From NCBI RefSeq assembly GCF_010389155.1, contig NC_057761.1, positions 18,602,501-18,666,500 on the forward strand: 64,000 nt of DNA, in the 5' to 3' direction. Of this stretch, positions 1 to 11,316 are shown one piece after another (positions within the stretch are counted from its first letter, which is position 1; each line of letters starts with the position of its first letter). The DNA is from Erigeron canadensis. Taxonomy: Eukaryota > Streptophyta > Magnoliopsida > Asterales > Asteraceae. The notes below the pieces were generated by a model, which was not told where the DNA came from, made no database searches, and saw only the letters and a list, made by a program, of their open reading frames with translations. Both the position numbers and the translations under genes were made by a program.

Positions 1-448
1 TCAGCGGTCAATATAGTCACACGACTCAGATGTAGTACCAGAAAAAAATCTCAAATGGGCAAAATTAAAAAATTCATGAAAGACAAACTCAAAAGGGGGC
101 AAAATATTAAAAACCTATAAAATAAAATTTCAAATTCATGAAAAATTTTAAATTACATGACAAAATTTAAATTTTGAGAGGGGCATTAACCCACTTTGCC
201 CCCTCTTAGTACCGCCCTTGGCCCACGCCATCGACCTCAGTTTTGTCTATGTTGAAATTATACAAATCTATTGTTTTGTTAAACTTAGTCATTGATAACT
301 GATAAAGGTATTTGGTACTGAACAAAAAAGTATTCATATACACAATGTTTGAAAAAGAGAGCAAAGGGTTTGAAAAATTCAAATGTCGGCTTGGTCATTT
401 TGTAGTTGTGACATGATGCAATGGGTGTTCAACTTCGTCCATGGGATC
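1..448. other. AT-rich flank of element A, no gene
   Basis: No open frame of note is visible. The stretch is AT-rich and carries a GGGGGCAAA run near position 95 and the opposite TTTGCCCCC near 198, so it looks like part of an older repeat with inverted short motifs. It ends where the first LTR of element A begins. I see no promoter, RNA gene or coding exon in it. Confidence 0.4.
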
Positions 449-782
449 TGATGATGTACCCTCTCAGCGGTACGCAGGACCCGCCACACGAAGGAATAGT
501 AACACGTTACGACACGAAGGTTGTTTGTAACGAGGGCTTCCGTAGTAAGATAAAAAGGATAAGAATTATTCCCCTATAGTTTCGGGATTTGATCTTTGCG
601 ACCAATAATTAAGGAAATTATATCCCGGGCCTAAGACTTAGGAAACCCTAAAACGACCTACTTGTTCTCCAAGAACACTCTCCCTATAAAAGAAGACCTA
701 TAAGACCTATTCAAGGCACTAAACAACGCATCTCCGACCACACACTGATCGTACGAAAAGCTTCATTGGCGTAAAGAGATTT
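449..782 (+). repeat. 5' LTR of element A
   Basis: About 334 bp, matching 27095-27433 over nearly its whole length with scattered substitutions and a small indel near the middle. It starts with TG. The 3' edge is set where the two copies stop agreeing (after AAAGAGATT), and no clear CA terminus is present there, so the end may be off by a few bases. A CTATAAAAG box near 684 is a plausible core promoter. Confidence 0.75.
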
Positions 783-801
783 GACGCCATCCGTGGGACC
801 T
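783..801 (+). other. Primer-binding-like site of element A
   Basis: The stretch reads GACGCCATCCGTGGGACC directly after the LTR. It resembles the TGGCGCC...GTGGGA primer site found after the 5' LTR of many Tat-like plant Gypsy elements. The tRNA it pairs with was not determined. Confidence 0.5.
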
Positions 802-857
802 CATACTCAGATCCCGCCACCACTCTGAACCCTGTTTTTTGTATCGAATCAAGGAGA

Positions 858-954
858 ATGACCGATGTCCCGCCAGGATTCGGGCAAAGCTCTCAGCAAA
901 CAACCGAAACACCGACTAATGGTGATCAGCAGACTGATCGTTGAACAGCGGAAG
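858..954 (+). pseudogene. Start of gag of element A (first segment)
   Basis: The frame opens at ATG 858 with MTDVPPGFGQSSQQT and is Gln/Thr-rich. A TGA lies in frame at 942-944. The segment is cut at 954 by insertion of element B. Bases 950-954 (GGAAG) are the left target duplication of B. Continuing from 954 to 9714 keeps the same frame, which shows this is one gag gene split by the insertion. Confidence 0.7.
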
Positions 955-2812
955 TGTAACATCCCAAGATTTTAAGGTAAAAGAAATTAACCCCTTTTTA
1001 TAGTTTTAACATTAAATTAATTTCCTAGTATTTTATTTTTAGATATGGGGTTAATTTAGTTGGAACTTTAGCGGATAGCGGGTATTCTAATACCTAGTAA
1101 ATCATATGGGACGTGGCATCTCCAAAGAGTGCCAGCCCTCTTTTTCTTTTGAGTCACCTCCCACTTCACTCATTCTTCTTCTTCTTCTTCTTCTTCACTT
1201 CATGCATTCTTCTTGCTTTCACAAAATCATAGTTTAATCTTCCAAGCCCAAGGTAGAAATAAAAATAATAATCATCATTAACAACTCTTATCAAACAAGA
1301 TTAAAAAGTTAGGATTTGTGGGTTTGTGGTGGAGGTGGCCGAAAATTTAAGAGGAAAAAGGAGAAGAAATTGTGTATTGAAAACCCTAAGTAATTGTCTT
1401 CTTTGTTGAGGTTAGGAATTTCCCCAATTTAGCTTTATCTTTTCTTTTGAAATTAGGGTTCATGAAGGAACCCGAATTTGGGGTTTTGCTAGAAATTGGA
1501 TTGTGGTTAATTTTCCCCCAATTCCTTAGTTAACCTAGTTGTCATTGAGTTATTTAATGAGTTTGATTATGAAATTGATAAGTTCTTGTGATAATTTGGG
1601 TTTATGAGAAAAGATGAGTTTTTCTAGTTATTGAAATAATGATGAAAATGGTAGAATGAGCTACCTAGTGTTATTGTATTAATGAAAGTAACTCAATGAC
1701 AAATGGGTTGGGTTTTGGGTTTAGAAAAGGCTAGTAATTGTGTATGACTAGGTTAGGCTAGTCAAATTGTGAGTGAAAGCTTATGCACTTTATGATATGA
1801 TCATAGGTTGAGCTTGTTGAGCATTGTTGTTTAGCTTTATTGTCTCTGTTGCGGAGGAGGTGAGTATACTTGTATACCTTTGTGTATACGTTGGGTCAAT
1901 TACCATGAGATGTGAATGTTCCAAGCATGGTAATTGATTTGGCGTTTAGCCCATATGGGGCATTGTTTATAAGGCCTAAGAACCTCCGGGGCCTAAGAAC
2001 CCCGATAGTTGATCGATTGAGGCCTAAGAACCTCCGGTGGCCTAAGAACCCCGATATATGATCATGATTATGTTGTTTAGCTTATATGGATCCATATATG
2101 TATTTATTAGTGTGCAAAGTGAGCATGTGAATGTGACACGACGGTGTCATAGGTTACATGTGAAAGTCCTTGCACTTGCCTTCTTTCGTATTCGTAAATG
2201 TATGCAAGCATATTCACCAAGCCTTTGTTTAGTTGTTTACCCTTTTATAGGTAGTTCCGGAAGAAGGAACTAGTGTGGTTGATTTGAAGAAAGTTGAATT
2301 AGAGCTTGAAGTAAATTTTGGAAGTTCTTGAAGGTATATAGGTTATCCTTGGATGGATGATGATCTTTTAGTGTAGATACCTAGTTGTCCCTCTCCTTTG
2401 GCTCTTCGTACATTTTGGTGTAATGGTCATATTTCTTGTTGAATTATGTAAATGAGCAGGGGTAAAATTGTTAGAAAGTTGTGAAGTTGAAATTTGGTCG
2501 ATAATTGTGTCCATTTGGGTAAATGACCCGTTTGGTGGTGTTCATGGGTTTGGAAACTAAATGTTGTTGTGTGAAAGTCAAAATGTGTTTATAATGTTGT
2601 TAGAAACTTTCAGAATGTAGCTTTGAAGTTCTTTGTGTCATGGTAAGGTTTGCAAGATGGTTCAAGTGTCAAAAATGGAATTGGGTTGCTGATCAGGTAG
2701 CCCACTGCGGCGCAGTGGGACCTTTTCCCATTTTGTTCCGAACTCCCCACTACGCCGCAGTGGGTTATAAAAAAAAACTTGTATTTTCGGTTTATCAAGT
2801 TGGGTCCTTTCA
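955..2812 (+). repeat. 5' LTR of element B
   Basis: The LTR is 1858 bp with TG...CA ends. It is shorter than the 3' copy (1972 bp). The 3' copy has more hairpin modules near its end, while this copy has extra units of a CTT microsatellite near 1170. Hairpin modules here are at 2701-2719 and 2746-2764. The translated frames inside it are not conserved proteins. Confidence 0.95.
2701..2764. repeat. Two GC-rich hairpin modules in 5' LTR of B
   Basis: Module 1 (2701-2719) is CCCACTGCGGCGCAGTGGG, which has 8-bp inverted arms around GGC. Module 2 (2746-2764) is CCCACTACGCCGCAGTGGG, which reads as the reverse complement of the variant at 9553-9571. The modules stand out as strongly GC-rich in an AT-rich LTR. 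Confidence 0.9.
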
Positions 2813-2815
2813 AGT

Positions 2816-2828
2816 TGGTATCAGAGCC
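2816..2828 (+). other. Primer-binding site of element B
   Basis: TGGTATCAGAGCC lies three bases after the LTR end. It is complementary to the 3' end of plant initiator methionine tRNA, the usual minus-strand primer of Tekay-like and many Copia elements. The leader from here to 3117 is non-coding. Confidence 0.9.
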
Positions 2829-3117
2829 AAGGTTTAAGGGATTTAGGTTTACCCTCGATTGGAGAGTGCCTAGACTTAAACCTTAGTTGAGACTCGACCT
2901 TAGGTATCCAAAATTTTAAATGGGACCGAAAGATGCGTTTGATGATGCTAGTTTATCCACTTGCTAGTATTTAAATCACAATAAGAAGCCGGCCTTATTG
3001 TGGTTGAAGTACTAGCAATTTATAAACTAACGACATCAAACCTTGTGACGGTTTAGTATAAAACTATCGGCTGGGTTTTTAGTTCGAGCGTGTAGAGATA
3101 GGTTACGAAAATTAAAT

Positions 3118-4239
3118 ATGTTTATTCAATCTTATTATAGTATGGCTGATCAACGTAACAACGATGACGGACACCATAGTCAAAATGAAGATGAAGGGCC
3201 CTATTTTGCCGAAGATAGTATGGATATCTCAGACCAAATTGGGAGAGCTTTAGAAAAGTACACTCCTATTCTACTCAGAAGGTTGAATGCTACATTAGAA
3301 GGAGCAGTGAATAATCACATTGCTCAAATAATTAAAGAAGAAGTTGCGATCAATGTGCAACGAGAAATTGAAAAGAGGGATGCAAAGGATAAAGGCAAAA
3401 AAATTGAGGATGAAAAAGAGGTTGAAGTGACGGCGGAAAGGATCTATAAAAAGAAGTTCACTTTCCGAGATTTTGAAGTGTGCCATCCACCAGAGTATCA
3501 CGGTGATCGTGATCCTATCGTGTGTACACGGTGGATATCGGAAATCGAAGGGGCGTTCCGCACAAGTCAATTCCCCTCACACTTAAAAGTGATCTTTGCG
3601 GTTGGTATGCTAAGAAATAGTGGGAAGAGATGGTGGGATGGTTTGCTAGCGATTAAGAAGGGGGCATTAGATGACGTTGAATGGCCCGAATTCAAAGCAA
3701 TGTTTTTCAAAGAGTTTCTGTCAGAGGCCGAGGTAACCAAGTTGAGGAGTGAGTTCCTCAATGATTGTCAAGGTAGTTTGAGCGTAAATGAATTTCGGGC
3801 TCAATTCTTGGACAAGGCACAATTTTGTCCGGAATTTCTAGAAAATGATCAATTGCTCAAGGAGCAATTTTACTTGAAGTTGAAGAAGAGTTTGCGGGAG
3901 AAGATTAGTTTACGCCAAATGGAGTCCTTCTCCATGTTGGCGGATGTGGCTAGAGATCACGAAATTGAGATGAAAAGGGTGGATGATAGTGAATTAAAAA
4001 GGAAGCATGAAGACGTGAGCTCCCCAAACAAGAGGCCTAGACAAGAAGGGAATTCCGGAAATCACTTTAATAAAAGAGCTCCATTTTGTCGCCAATGCAA
4101 GAAAAATATTCAGGGGTATGTAGGGCGGTGGAGAAAGGTTGTTATACTTGTGGGGAGCCAGGGCATACTAGCCGAGAATGTAGGTCCAAACCTCACAAGG
4201 CCGTTGTTTGTTTCAAATGCTTTGAAGAGGGTCATATGA
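3118..4239 (+). pseudogene. Gag of element B (capsid part)
   Basis: Retrotransposon Gag, the structural protein of the virus-like particle. The frame opens at ATG 3118; a second in-frame ATG at 3142 (MADQRNNDD) is an equally good start. The protein has an acidic N-terminus, then a capsid domain with FRDFEVCHPPEYHG and GKRWWDGL motifs (about residues 115-175) and a KLRSEFLNDCQG region, then a basic Arg/Lys-rich tail. The reading frame leaves the true path near 4115, just before the zinc knuckle, where one extra base shifts Gag into the frame of the next entry. The residues after that point in this frame are not Gag. Confidence 0.85.
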
Positions 4240-5030
4240 GAAGTTCATGCCCTAAGTTGACCGAAGAAGAAAGACTGGAAGAAAGGAGGAAAGAGACGGA
4301 GAGGAGAAATACTCAAGCTCATGGAAACCCTCGTGGAAGATCTTTTCAGCTCACTGTGGAGCAAGCAAGAGATGCAGATGATGTTGTCACAGGTACATTC
4401 CTTGTATATAATGTGCCTATGCGAATTCTCTTTGATTCAGGGGCGAATAAATCATTTGTTGCAACTAGAGTAATTCATAATATTCCCGTGTCTAAATCAT
4501 ATTTAGAAAATACCTTGCAAGTTGAGTTGGGTAATGGTAGGATGGAATTAGTGAAGGATGTGTATAAAGGGTGTGAAATCAAAATCTCTTCGGAACTCTT
4601 CCAAGCTAATTTAATTCCTTTTCCAATGGGAGAGTTTGACATAATCTTGGTTATGGATTGGTTGAGCTCTTGTAACACTAAAATTGCATGTGACGAGAAA
4701 GCGGTATATTTGAAGACCTCTAAGGGCGAAGACTTGGTGGTTTATGGCGATAGGAAAGAACGTTCTATACCCGTGTGCACTTTTGCTCGTGCCAAACGTT
4801 ACATATCCCATGGATGTCACGCTTATCTTGCTCACATCGTTGATGTTGAGAAGAAATCCATTTCTATCGAAGACATCCCCATTGTTAAAGATTTCGTCGA
4901 TGTTTTTCCCGAAGACTTGCCGGGAATTCCTCCCGAACGGCAAGTTGAATTCTCCATTGATCTCATTCTGGGGGCTAACCCCATTGCTAAAGCTCTTACC
5001 GTTTGGCTCCTACAGAAATGCAAGAAATGA
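4086..5030 (+). pseudogene. Gag zinc knuckle and aspartic protease of element B
   Basis: This frame picks up after the gag frameshift. It contains a CCHC knuckle CYTCGEPGHTSREC and a second one CFKCFEEGHMRSSC that bind nucleic acid, then the retropepsin-like protease with the catalytic triplet DSGA (LFDSGANKSF, near nt 4430-4460) and a hydrophobic FDIILVMDWL flap-side motif. Towards the end comes the linker leading into reverse transcriptase (FPEDLPGIPPERQVEF). A second frameshift near 4995 moves the polyprotein to the next frame. The protease active-site residues are intact. Confidence 0.85.
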
Positions 5031-5791
5031 TGAAACAACTCCAAGAATTACTTGATAAGGGTTTCATTCGCCCTAGTAACTCTCCTTGGGGTGCACCCGT
5101 ACTATTTGTCAAGAAGAAGGATGGAAGCATGCGTATGTGCATTGATTATCGCGAACTCAACAAGGTCACCGTAAATAACAAATATCCTTTGCCTAGAATC
5201 GATGATTTATTTGATCAACTTCAAGGAGCTTCGTATTTTTCAAAAATTGATCTTCGTTCGGGTTATCATCAACTTAAAGTACGTGATGAAGATATTCCAA
5301 AAACCGCTTTCCGGACTCGTTATGGTCACTTTGAATTCGTTGTCATGCCTTTTGGTCTCACGAATGCTCCCGCGGCATTCATGGATCTTATGAACCGTGT
5401 TTGTCGTCCTATGCTCGATAAGTTCGTGATCGTTTTCATTGATGATATTCTCATTTACTCCAAAAGTTCCTCCGACCATGAAGCTCATTTAAGGGAAGTG
5501 TTGGAAACTCTACGTAAGGAGAAACTCTATGCCAAATTCTCCAAATGTGAATTTTGGCTAAGGGAGGTGCAATTTCTTGGCCATGTTGTTAATAGTGAAG
5601 GAATCATGGTGGATCCGGCTAAGATTAGTGCGGTGATGAAGTGGGAGCAACCTAAGAATCCGTCGGAAATTAGAAGTTTTCTTGGTCTAGCGGGCTATTA
5701 CCGTCGTTTCATCCAAGACTTCTCCAAAATAGCTTCTCCATTGACCAAGTTGACTCGAAAGAACATCAAGTTTGAATGGAAAAGCGAGTAA
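5003..5791 (+). pseudogene. Reverse transcriptase of element B
   Basis: RNA-dependent DNA polymerase that copies the element's RNA. Clear motifs in order are [57 protein letters not shown] and the catalytic box FIDDILIYS (near 5437-5463), then [11 protein letters not shown] and the thumb. The catalytic Asp residues are present. The frame ends at an in-frame TAA (5789-5791) at the border to RNase H. The following 5795-7714 frame is in the same phase, so a single nonsense codon separates them. Confidence 0.9.
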
Positions 5792-5794
5792 GAA

Positions 5795-7714
5795 ATGGCT
5801 TTCCAACAACTTCGAGAAAGATTAAGTCAAGCACCGGTTCTTGTCTTACCCGATGGTCTTGAAGATATGGTGGTGTATTGTGATGCATCATCTAATGGCC
5901 TTGGTTGTGTTCTTATGCAACGGGGTAAAGTCATTGCCTATGCTTCGAGGCAATTCAAAGAGCATGAGAAACGATACCCTACCCATGATTTGGAGTTAGC
6001 GGCGGTGGTCTTTGCTTTGAAAATTTGGCGCCATTATCTCTATGGAGTCAAATTCACCATATATTCCGATCATAAAAGCCTCAAATATTTCTTTGAACAA
6101 CGAGATCTCAATAATCGCCAAAGAAGATGGTTAGATCTCTTGAAGGATTATGATTGTGAGATCTTGTACCATCCCGGAAAGGCTAATGTTGTGGCGGACG
6201 GCTTGAGTAGGAAGAGTTCCCATCATGCTTTAGTTGTTTCTCCCCTATGGGTCTTGATCACCAACGATTTCTTTGATCAAGTTAAAAAAGCTCAAGAAAA
6301 GGCCTTGCAACGAGATCCCAAGAGAGAAAGAATTCAAGGTCAAATTCAATATTTTACTAAGGATTCTCGTGGCCTTACCTTACGTTTTGGGAGGATTTGG
6401 ATCCCGTTCTCTTGTGAGTTGAAGCAAGTGCTACTCGATGAGGCTCACAAATCCAAGTACTCCATCCACCCTGGTGCTACAAAGATGTATCATGATTTGA
6501 AGGTGGAATATTGGTGGCCCGGTATGAAGCGAGATGTGGTGAAGTATGTTGAAAAATGCTTAACTTGTGCACAAGTGAAAGCGGAGAATCAAAAGCCTTA
6601 TGGTATGATGCAACCGTTGGAAATCCCTAAATGGAAATGGGAGGAAATCACCATGGATTTCATCACGAAATTGCCCAAGACCCCTAGAAATCAATTTGAT
6701 ACAATATGGGTGATAGTTGATAGACTAACCAAGAGTGCCTTGTTTCTTCCTATCCGTGAGACATCATCATCCGAAGTGTTGGAAAAGATCTACGTGAAAG
6801 AGGTTGTAGCTAGACATGGAGTTCCTATCTCCATTGTTTCGAATAGAGACACTCGTTTCACTTCTCACTTTTGGCGAAAATTCCACGATGATATGGGCAC
6901 CAAGCTCAAGCTTAGCACCGCCTATCACCCACAAACGGATGGTCAAAGTGAGAGAACCATCCAAACACTTGAGGACATGCTTCGGGCATGTATAATCGAT
7001 TTTGGAGGCACTTGGGATCTTCACTTGCCTTTGGTAGAATTCTCATACAACAATAGCTACCATTCTAGCTTTCAAATGCCACCGTATGAAATGTTGTATG
7101 GAAGAAAGTGTCGATCTCCAATTTGTTGGGGAGAAGTGGGTCAAAGAGAAATAGGTGGTACGGAAGTGGTCTTAAAAACCATTGAGAAGATAGATGTGAT
7201 CAAGGAAAGATTAAAAGCGGCTCAAGACCGACAGAAGTCTTATGCGGATAAACGAAGAAGGCCGATTGAATTCAATATTGGCGATCGTGTTTTGTTGAAA
7301 GTCTCCCCATGGAAAGGTGTTTTACGGTTTCGAAAGCGTGGAAAGTTAAGTCCTCGTCTTATTGGTCCGTTCAAAATTTTGGCTAAAGTTGGCAAGGTTG
7401 CATACCGTTTGGAGTTACCGGAAGAGTTATCGGGATATCATCCTACGTTTCATCTGTCTCATCTTAGGAAGTGTCTCGCCGATGAATCTACTTATGTGCC
7501 TTTAAATGAAATCGAGTTCGATAACAAGTTGAATTACATTGAGGAGCCTATTGCCATTGTAGAAGAAGAAGTTAGAAGAGTACAAAATAAGACGGTGAGA
7601 ACCTATAAGATTTTGTGGAAGCATGGTAAGATGTCCGATTGTACATGGGAATCCGAGCATGACGTCCTAGTTTACTATCGGTCTTTACATATGGCTTGGA
7701 TCACGAGGCCGTGA
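5795..7714 (+). pseudogene. RNase H, integrase and chromodomain of element B
   Basis: The 639-codon open stretch starts with RNase H ([15 protein letters not shown], the E in THDLELAAV, the D in YSDHKSL, then VVADGLSRK). Next comes integrase with its HHCC zinc-binding part (H and H in [11 protein letters not shown] and C in CLTCAQVK) and the D, D, E core ([24 protein letters not shown]). A GPF/Y module (RLIGPFKIL) follows. The end, [10 protein letters not shown]...[14 protein letters not shown], is a degenerate chromodomain of the kind that guides chromoviruses to heterochromatin. All catalytic residues I looked for are present. It stops 22 bp before the 3' LTR. It is not independently translatable, because it lacks its own start and the upstream frame is broken. 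Confidence 0.9.
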
Positions 7715-7721
7715 TCCGTTC

Positions 7722-7736
7722 CAAACGGGGGAGAGT
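7722..7736 (+). other. Polypurine tract of element B
   Basis: AAACGGGGGAGAGT ends directly at the TG of the 3' LTR. It serves as the plus-strand primer. Confidence 0.85.
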
Positions 7737-9708
7737 TGTAACATCCCAAGATTTTTAGGTAAATGAAATTAACCCCTTTTTATAGTTTTAACATTAAATT
7801 AATTTCCTAGTATTTTATTTTTGGATATGGGGTTAATTTAGTTGGAACTTTAGCGGATAGCGGGTATTTTAATACCAAGTAAATCATATGGGACGTGGCA
7901 TCTCCAAAGAGTGCCAGCCCTCTTTTTCTTTTGAGTCACCTCCCACTTCACTCATTCTTCTTCTTCACTTCATGCATTCTTCTTGCTTTCACAAAATCAT
8001 AGTTTAATCTTCCAAGCCCAAGGTAGAAATCAAAATAATAATCATCATTAAAAACTCTTATCAAACAAGATTAAAAAGTTAGGGTTTGTGGGTTTGTGGT
8101 GGAGGTGGCCGAAAATTTAAGAGGAAAAAGGGGAAGAAATTGTGTATTGAAAACCCTAAGTAATTGTCTTCTTTGTTCAGGTAAGGAATTTCTCCAATTT
8201 AGCTTTATCTTTTCTTTTCAAAATTAGGATTCATGAAGGAACCCAAATTTGGGGTTTTGCTAGAAATTGGATTGTGGTTAATTTTTTCCCAATTCCTTAG
8301 TTAACCTAGTTGTCATTGAGTTATTTAATGAGTTTGATAATGAAATTGATAAGTTCTTGTGATAATTTGGGTTTATGAGAAAATATGAGTTTTTCTAGTT
8401 ATTTAAATAATGATGAAAATGGTAGAATGAGCTACCTAGTGTTATTGTATGAATGAAAGTAACTCAATGACAAATGGGTTGGGTTTTGGGTTTAGAAAAG
8501 GCTAGTAATTGTGTATGACTAGGTTAAGCTAGTCAAATTGTGAGTGAAAGCTTATGCACTTTATGATATGATCATAAGTTGAGCTTGTTGAGCATTGTTG
8601 TTTAGCTTTGTTGTCTCTGTTGCGGAGGAGGTGAGTATACTTGCATACCTTTGTGTATACGTTGGGTCAATTACCATGAGATGTGAATGTTCCAAGCATG
8701 GTAATTGATTTAGCGTTTAGCCCATGTGGGGCATTGTTTATGAGGCCAAAGAACCTCCGGGGCCTAAGAACCCCGATAGTTGATCGATTGAGGCCTAAGA
8801 ACCTCCGGTGGCCTAAGAACCCCGATATATGATCATGATTATATTGTTTAGCTTTTATGGATCCATATATGTATTTTATAGTGTGCAAAGTGAGCATGTG
8901 AATGTGACACGACGGTGTCATAGGTTACATGTGAAAGTCCTTGCACTTGCCTTCTTTCGTATTCGTAAATGTATGCAAGCATATTCACTAAGCCTTTGCT
9001 TATATTTTAGTTGTTTACCTTTTTATAGGTAGTTCCGGAAGAATGAACTAGTGTGGTTGATTTGAAGAAAGTTGAATTAGAGCTTGAAGTAAATTTTGGA
9101 AGTTCTTGAAGGTATATAGGTTATCCTTGGATGGATGATGATCTTTTGGTGTAGATACCTAGTTGTCCCTCTCCTTTGGCTCTTGGTACATTTTGGTGTA
9201 ATGGTCATATTTCTTGTTGAATTATGTAAATGAGCAGGGGTAAAATTGTTAGAAAGTTGTGAAGTTGAAATTTGGTCAAAAATTGTGTCCATTTGGGTAA
9301 ATGACCCGTTTGGTGGTGTTCATGGGTTTGGAAACTAAATGTTGTTGTGTGAAAGTCAAAATGTGTTTATAATGTTGTTAGAAACTTTCAGAATGTAACT
9401 TTGAAGTTCTTTGTGTCATGGTAAGGTTTGCAAGATGGTCCAAGTGTCAAAAATGGAATTGGGTTGCTGATCAGGTAGCCCACTGCGGCGCAGTGGGGGT
9501 GGTTTTGCCCACTGCGGCGCAGTGGTTTTCCTCGTCTTTGTTTTCAGATCCTCCCACTGCGGCGTAGTGGGAGAGTGTTAAACCCACTGTGGCGCAGTGG
9601 GACCTTTTCCCATTTTGTTCCGAGGATTCCCACTGCGGCGCAGTGGGTTATAAAAAATAAAATTAAAAAAAATCTTGTATTTTCGGTTTATCAAGTCGGG
9701 TCCTTTCA
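7737..9708 (+). repeat. 3' LTR of element B
   Basis: The LTR is 1972 bp, TG...CA, homologous end to end with 955-2812. It is followed immediately by the target duplication GGAAG (9709-9713). It is longer than the 5' copy mainly because of the five-module hairpin array at 9479-9647. Confidence 0.95.
9479..9647. repeat. Array of five GC-rich hairpin modules in 3' LTR of B
   Basis: Modules at 9479-9497, 9508-9525, 9553-9571, 9583-9601 and 9629-9647 all follow CCCACTGC-GGC-GCAGTGGG with 0-1 changes. Each has near-perfect 8-bp arms. They are separated by unrelated spacers of 10-27 bp. Compared with the 5' LTR, a block equivalent to three modules is extra here. Confidence 0.95.
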
Positions 9709-10085
9709 GGAAGACACTGAGCGCCCGGGACAGACACCAGGCGGACAAGGCAGATTCGTGCAAGGATCCTTATCTGGAACCCCGCAACTATTTGATCCAG
9801 ACTATATTATTCGAAATTATAGTCATATTAATCATACCATCAGGTACCTTCGGAGCACTGGAGCACTCGATGGTGTTACTAGGACACTAAATTTCGATGG
9901 CGAAACCGAAGATAAATACGATGCTGACACCCCTCCAAGGGGACTCCGGCGATATCCTCGGATACCGAGATCCCGGGTCAGGACTGATTACGGATTTGGG
10001 CTAGGAAGCGAGGGGATTTGGCCCCAAACCCCCTCGCATCGTACGCAGCTGGAGGAAGCATGGGCCACAAGACAGGAGAACATGG
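9709..10085 (+). pseudogene. Gag of element A (second segment)
   Basis: An open frame through the whole stretch encodes a Gly/Arg/Tyr-containing N-terminal Gag region (PDYIIRNYSHINHTIRYL, then TPPRGLRRYPRIPRS). It starts with the right target duplication of B (9709-9713) and ends with the left target duplication of C (CATGG, 10081-10085). The frame joins exactly to 858-954 on the left and to 22008 onward on the right when both insertions are ignored. I recognise no domain in this segment itself. Confidence 0.7.
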
Positions 10086-11034
10086 TGTGAAGTCCCTCAC
10101 CGATGGTTTAACCCACGAGTGTAAAATACAACAAGTCAAGTATGCACTAGATAAGAACTTGTATTTACGTAAATATAAATGTAAGAATATAAATAAGTAA
10201 ATACAAGACTTAAGCAATAAATAAACAAGTTAAATGAGGTGGAACACGAAAGTAATTTTCAATGTGTATTTTATTTATTGATGTATAAACAAAATACAAG
10301 GTTGTTGCGGAACCTAGATAATACCAAAGTAAATATCTAAACAACCTTATGAATTACAAGTGATCTATACTTGCTAAATAATCTCCTTGATCGAAATACT
10401 TAAAGTTGTGAAGTATAACTGTTTGGATCGAGAGTATTTAGACAAGTTCACCAAATTGCAAAAAGTAATTTGAAAGAGGAAAATGACTTAGTATTTATAG
10501 GCAAAATAATCTCTACAGTGATTATTTTGCCGTACAAATGTGGTTGGAAGCATTTAAGGAACTTTGGTATTTTCTTTAAATGCAATACTAAAAGTACAAG
10601 GATAAAGTCACATTTGATAGTGACTTGTCACCTTTTAGCCAACCACCTTTACACGCGTGTAAAACCTTTACAAGGGACAAAAGAGATATCCGGGTAAAAG
10701 CGTGTAAAAGCATAAAGTCAATTCCTCGTAATCAGTGTTCAGACTTGTAAGGTCTAGAACACTGACAAGGACTCCAGTTGTTGATCTGGTAAGTCTGCCA
10801 GTGGGCTCCGCCATATGTCAGTCTTCTTCTTCAAACTTCAGACTTTGTCTTCAGTGAGAATGTTTTTCAGTGGAGTAGATCTGGACTGGAGTGAAGTTCA
10901 ATAAGCAAATCTGGAGGACTCCAGATTTCCTGTACAAGTAGACGCTTACTGGACTTCCATAATTTCTGGACAAATCTTCAGGATTACTCCAGTCTTCAAG
11001 TCTGGAGCTAGTCCAGTAAAAACTGGACCTAACA
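10086..11034 (-). repeat. 3' LTR of element C
   Basis: The LTR is 949 bp, the same length as 21054-22002 and almost identical to it. The differences I could see fall at about 7 positions. Short ORFs in it are repeated in the other LTR and are not genes. Confidence 0.95.
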
Positions 11035-11047
11035 AATTCCCCCTATT
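11035..11047 (-). other. Polypurine tract of element C
   Basis: The + strand reads AATTCCCCCTATT, so the element strand has AATAGGGGGAATT directly before the 3' LTR. The following stretch to 11316 is non-coding trailer of the element. Confidence 0.85.
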
Positions 11048-11316
11048 TGTTTAGAAATTATGCAAGGATTTTCAAGCTTCTATCTATACAATTATATGCT
11101 TGAAAAACACTTGAGAATTTTGACTAAGTCTAAATTTTGTTACTAGAAGATACCTTATAGATCATCAGTATTTCCAATTTCATCTTTTTGTTCTATCTTA
11201 GACTTAATTTGATCATATACTTGTGAAAATAAATTGCAACATTAATGACATTACATCTTTTGCAATAAGTTACAATTATATTTACATACAACAAGTAAAA
11301 TGAGAAAAATAAAGAG

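Larger units (their letters stand above)
955..9708 (+). mobile_element. Element B: Tekay/Del-like chromovirus (Ty3/Gypsy) with both LTRs
   Basis: Length 8754 bp. LTRs at 955-2812 and 7737-9708 begin TGTAACATCCC and end TCCTTTCA. The target duplication GGAAG is present at 950-954 and 9709-9713. A tRNA-iMet-type primer site follows the 5' LTR and a polypurine tract precedes the 3' LTR. The internal order is gag, CCHC knuckle, protease, reverse transcriptase, RNase H, integrase, chromodomain, which is the chromovirus order. The coding region has two frameshifts (near 4115 and 4995) and one in-frame TAA (5789-5791), so this copy is defective. By eye the LTRs differ at roughly 45-50 sites plus several indels, about 2.5-3 percent, so it is older than element C. 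Confidence 0.95.

Noticed and set aside
2058..2273. 71-codon ORF, repeated as 8829-9032
   Set aside because: Both lie at equivalent places inside the two LTRs of element B and differ at the C-terminus; no domain. They are chance frames in a repeat.
3295..3570. Antisense ORFs opposite gag and pol of elements B, C, D and F (for example 3295-3570, 4611-4943, 17632-17865, 62195-62446)
   Set aside because: They are shadows of the sense coding frames and show no independent protein features.
9479..9647. Regularly repeated short palindromes with unique spacers, resembling a CRISPR array
   Set aside because: Spacers are irregular (10-27 bp), the array lies in an LTR of a plant retrotransposon, and the other LTR has a reduced version. 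No cas genes; the genome is eukaryotic.
10470..10697. 75-codon ORF, repeated at 21438-21665
   Set aside because: It is the same place in the two LTRs of element C and overlaps the LTR TATA region. Not a gene.
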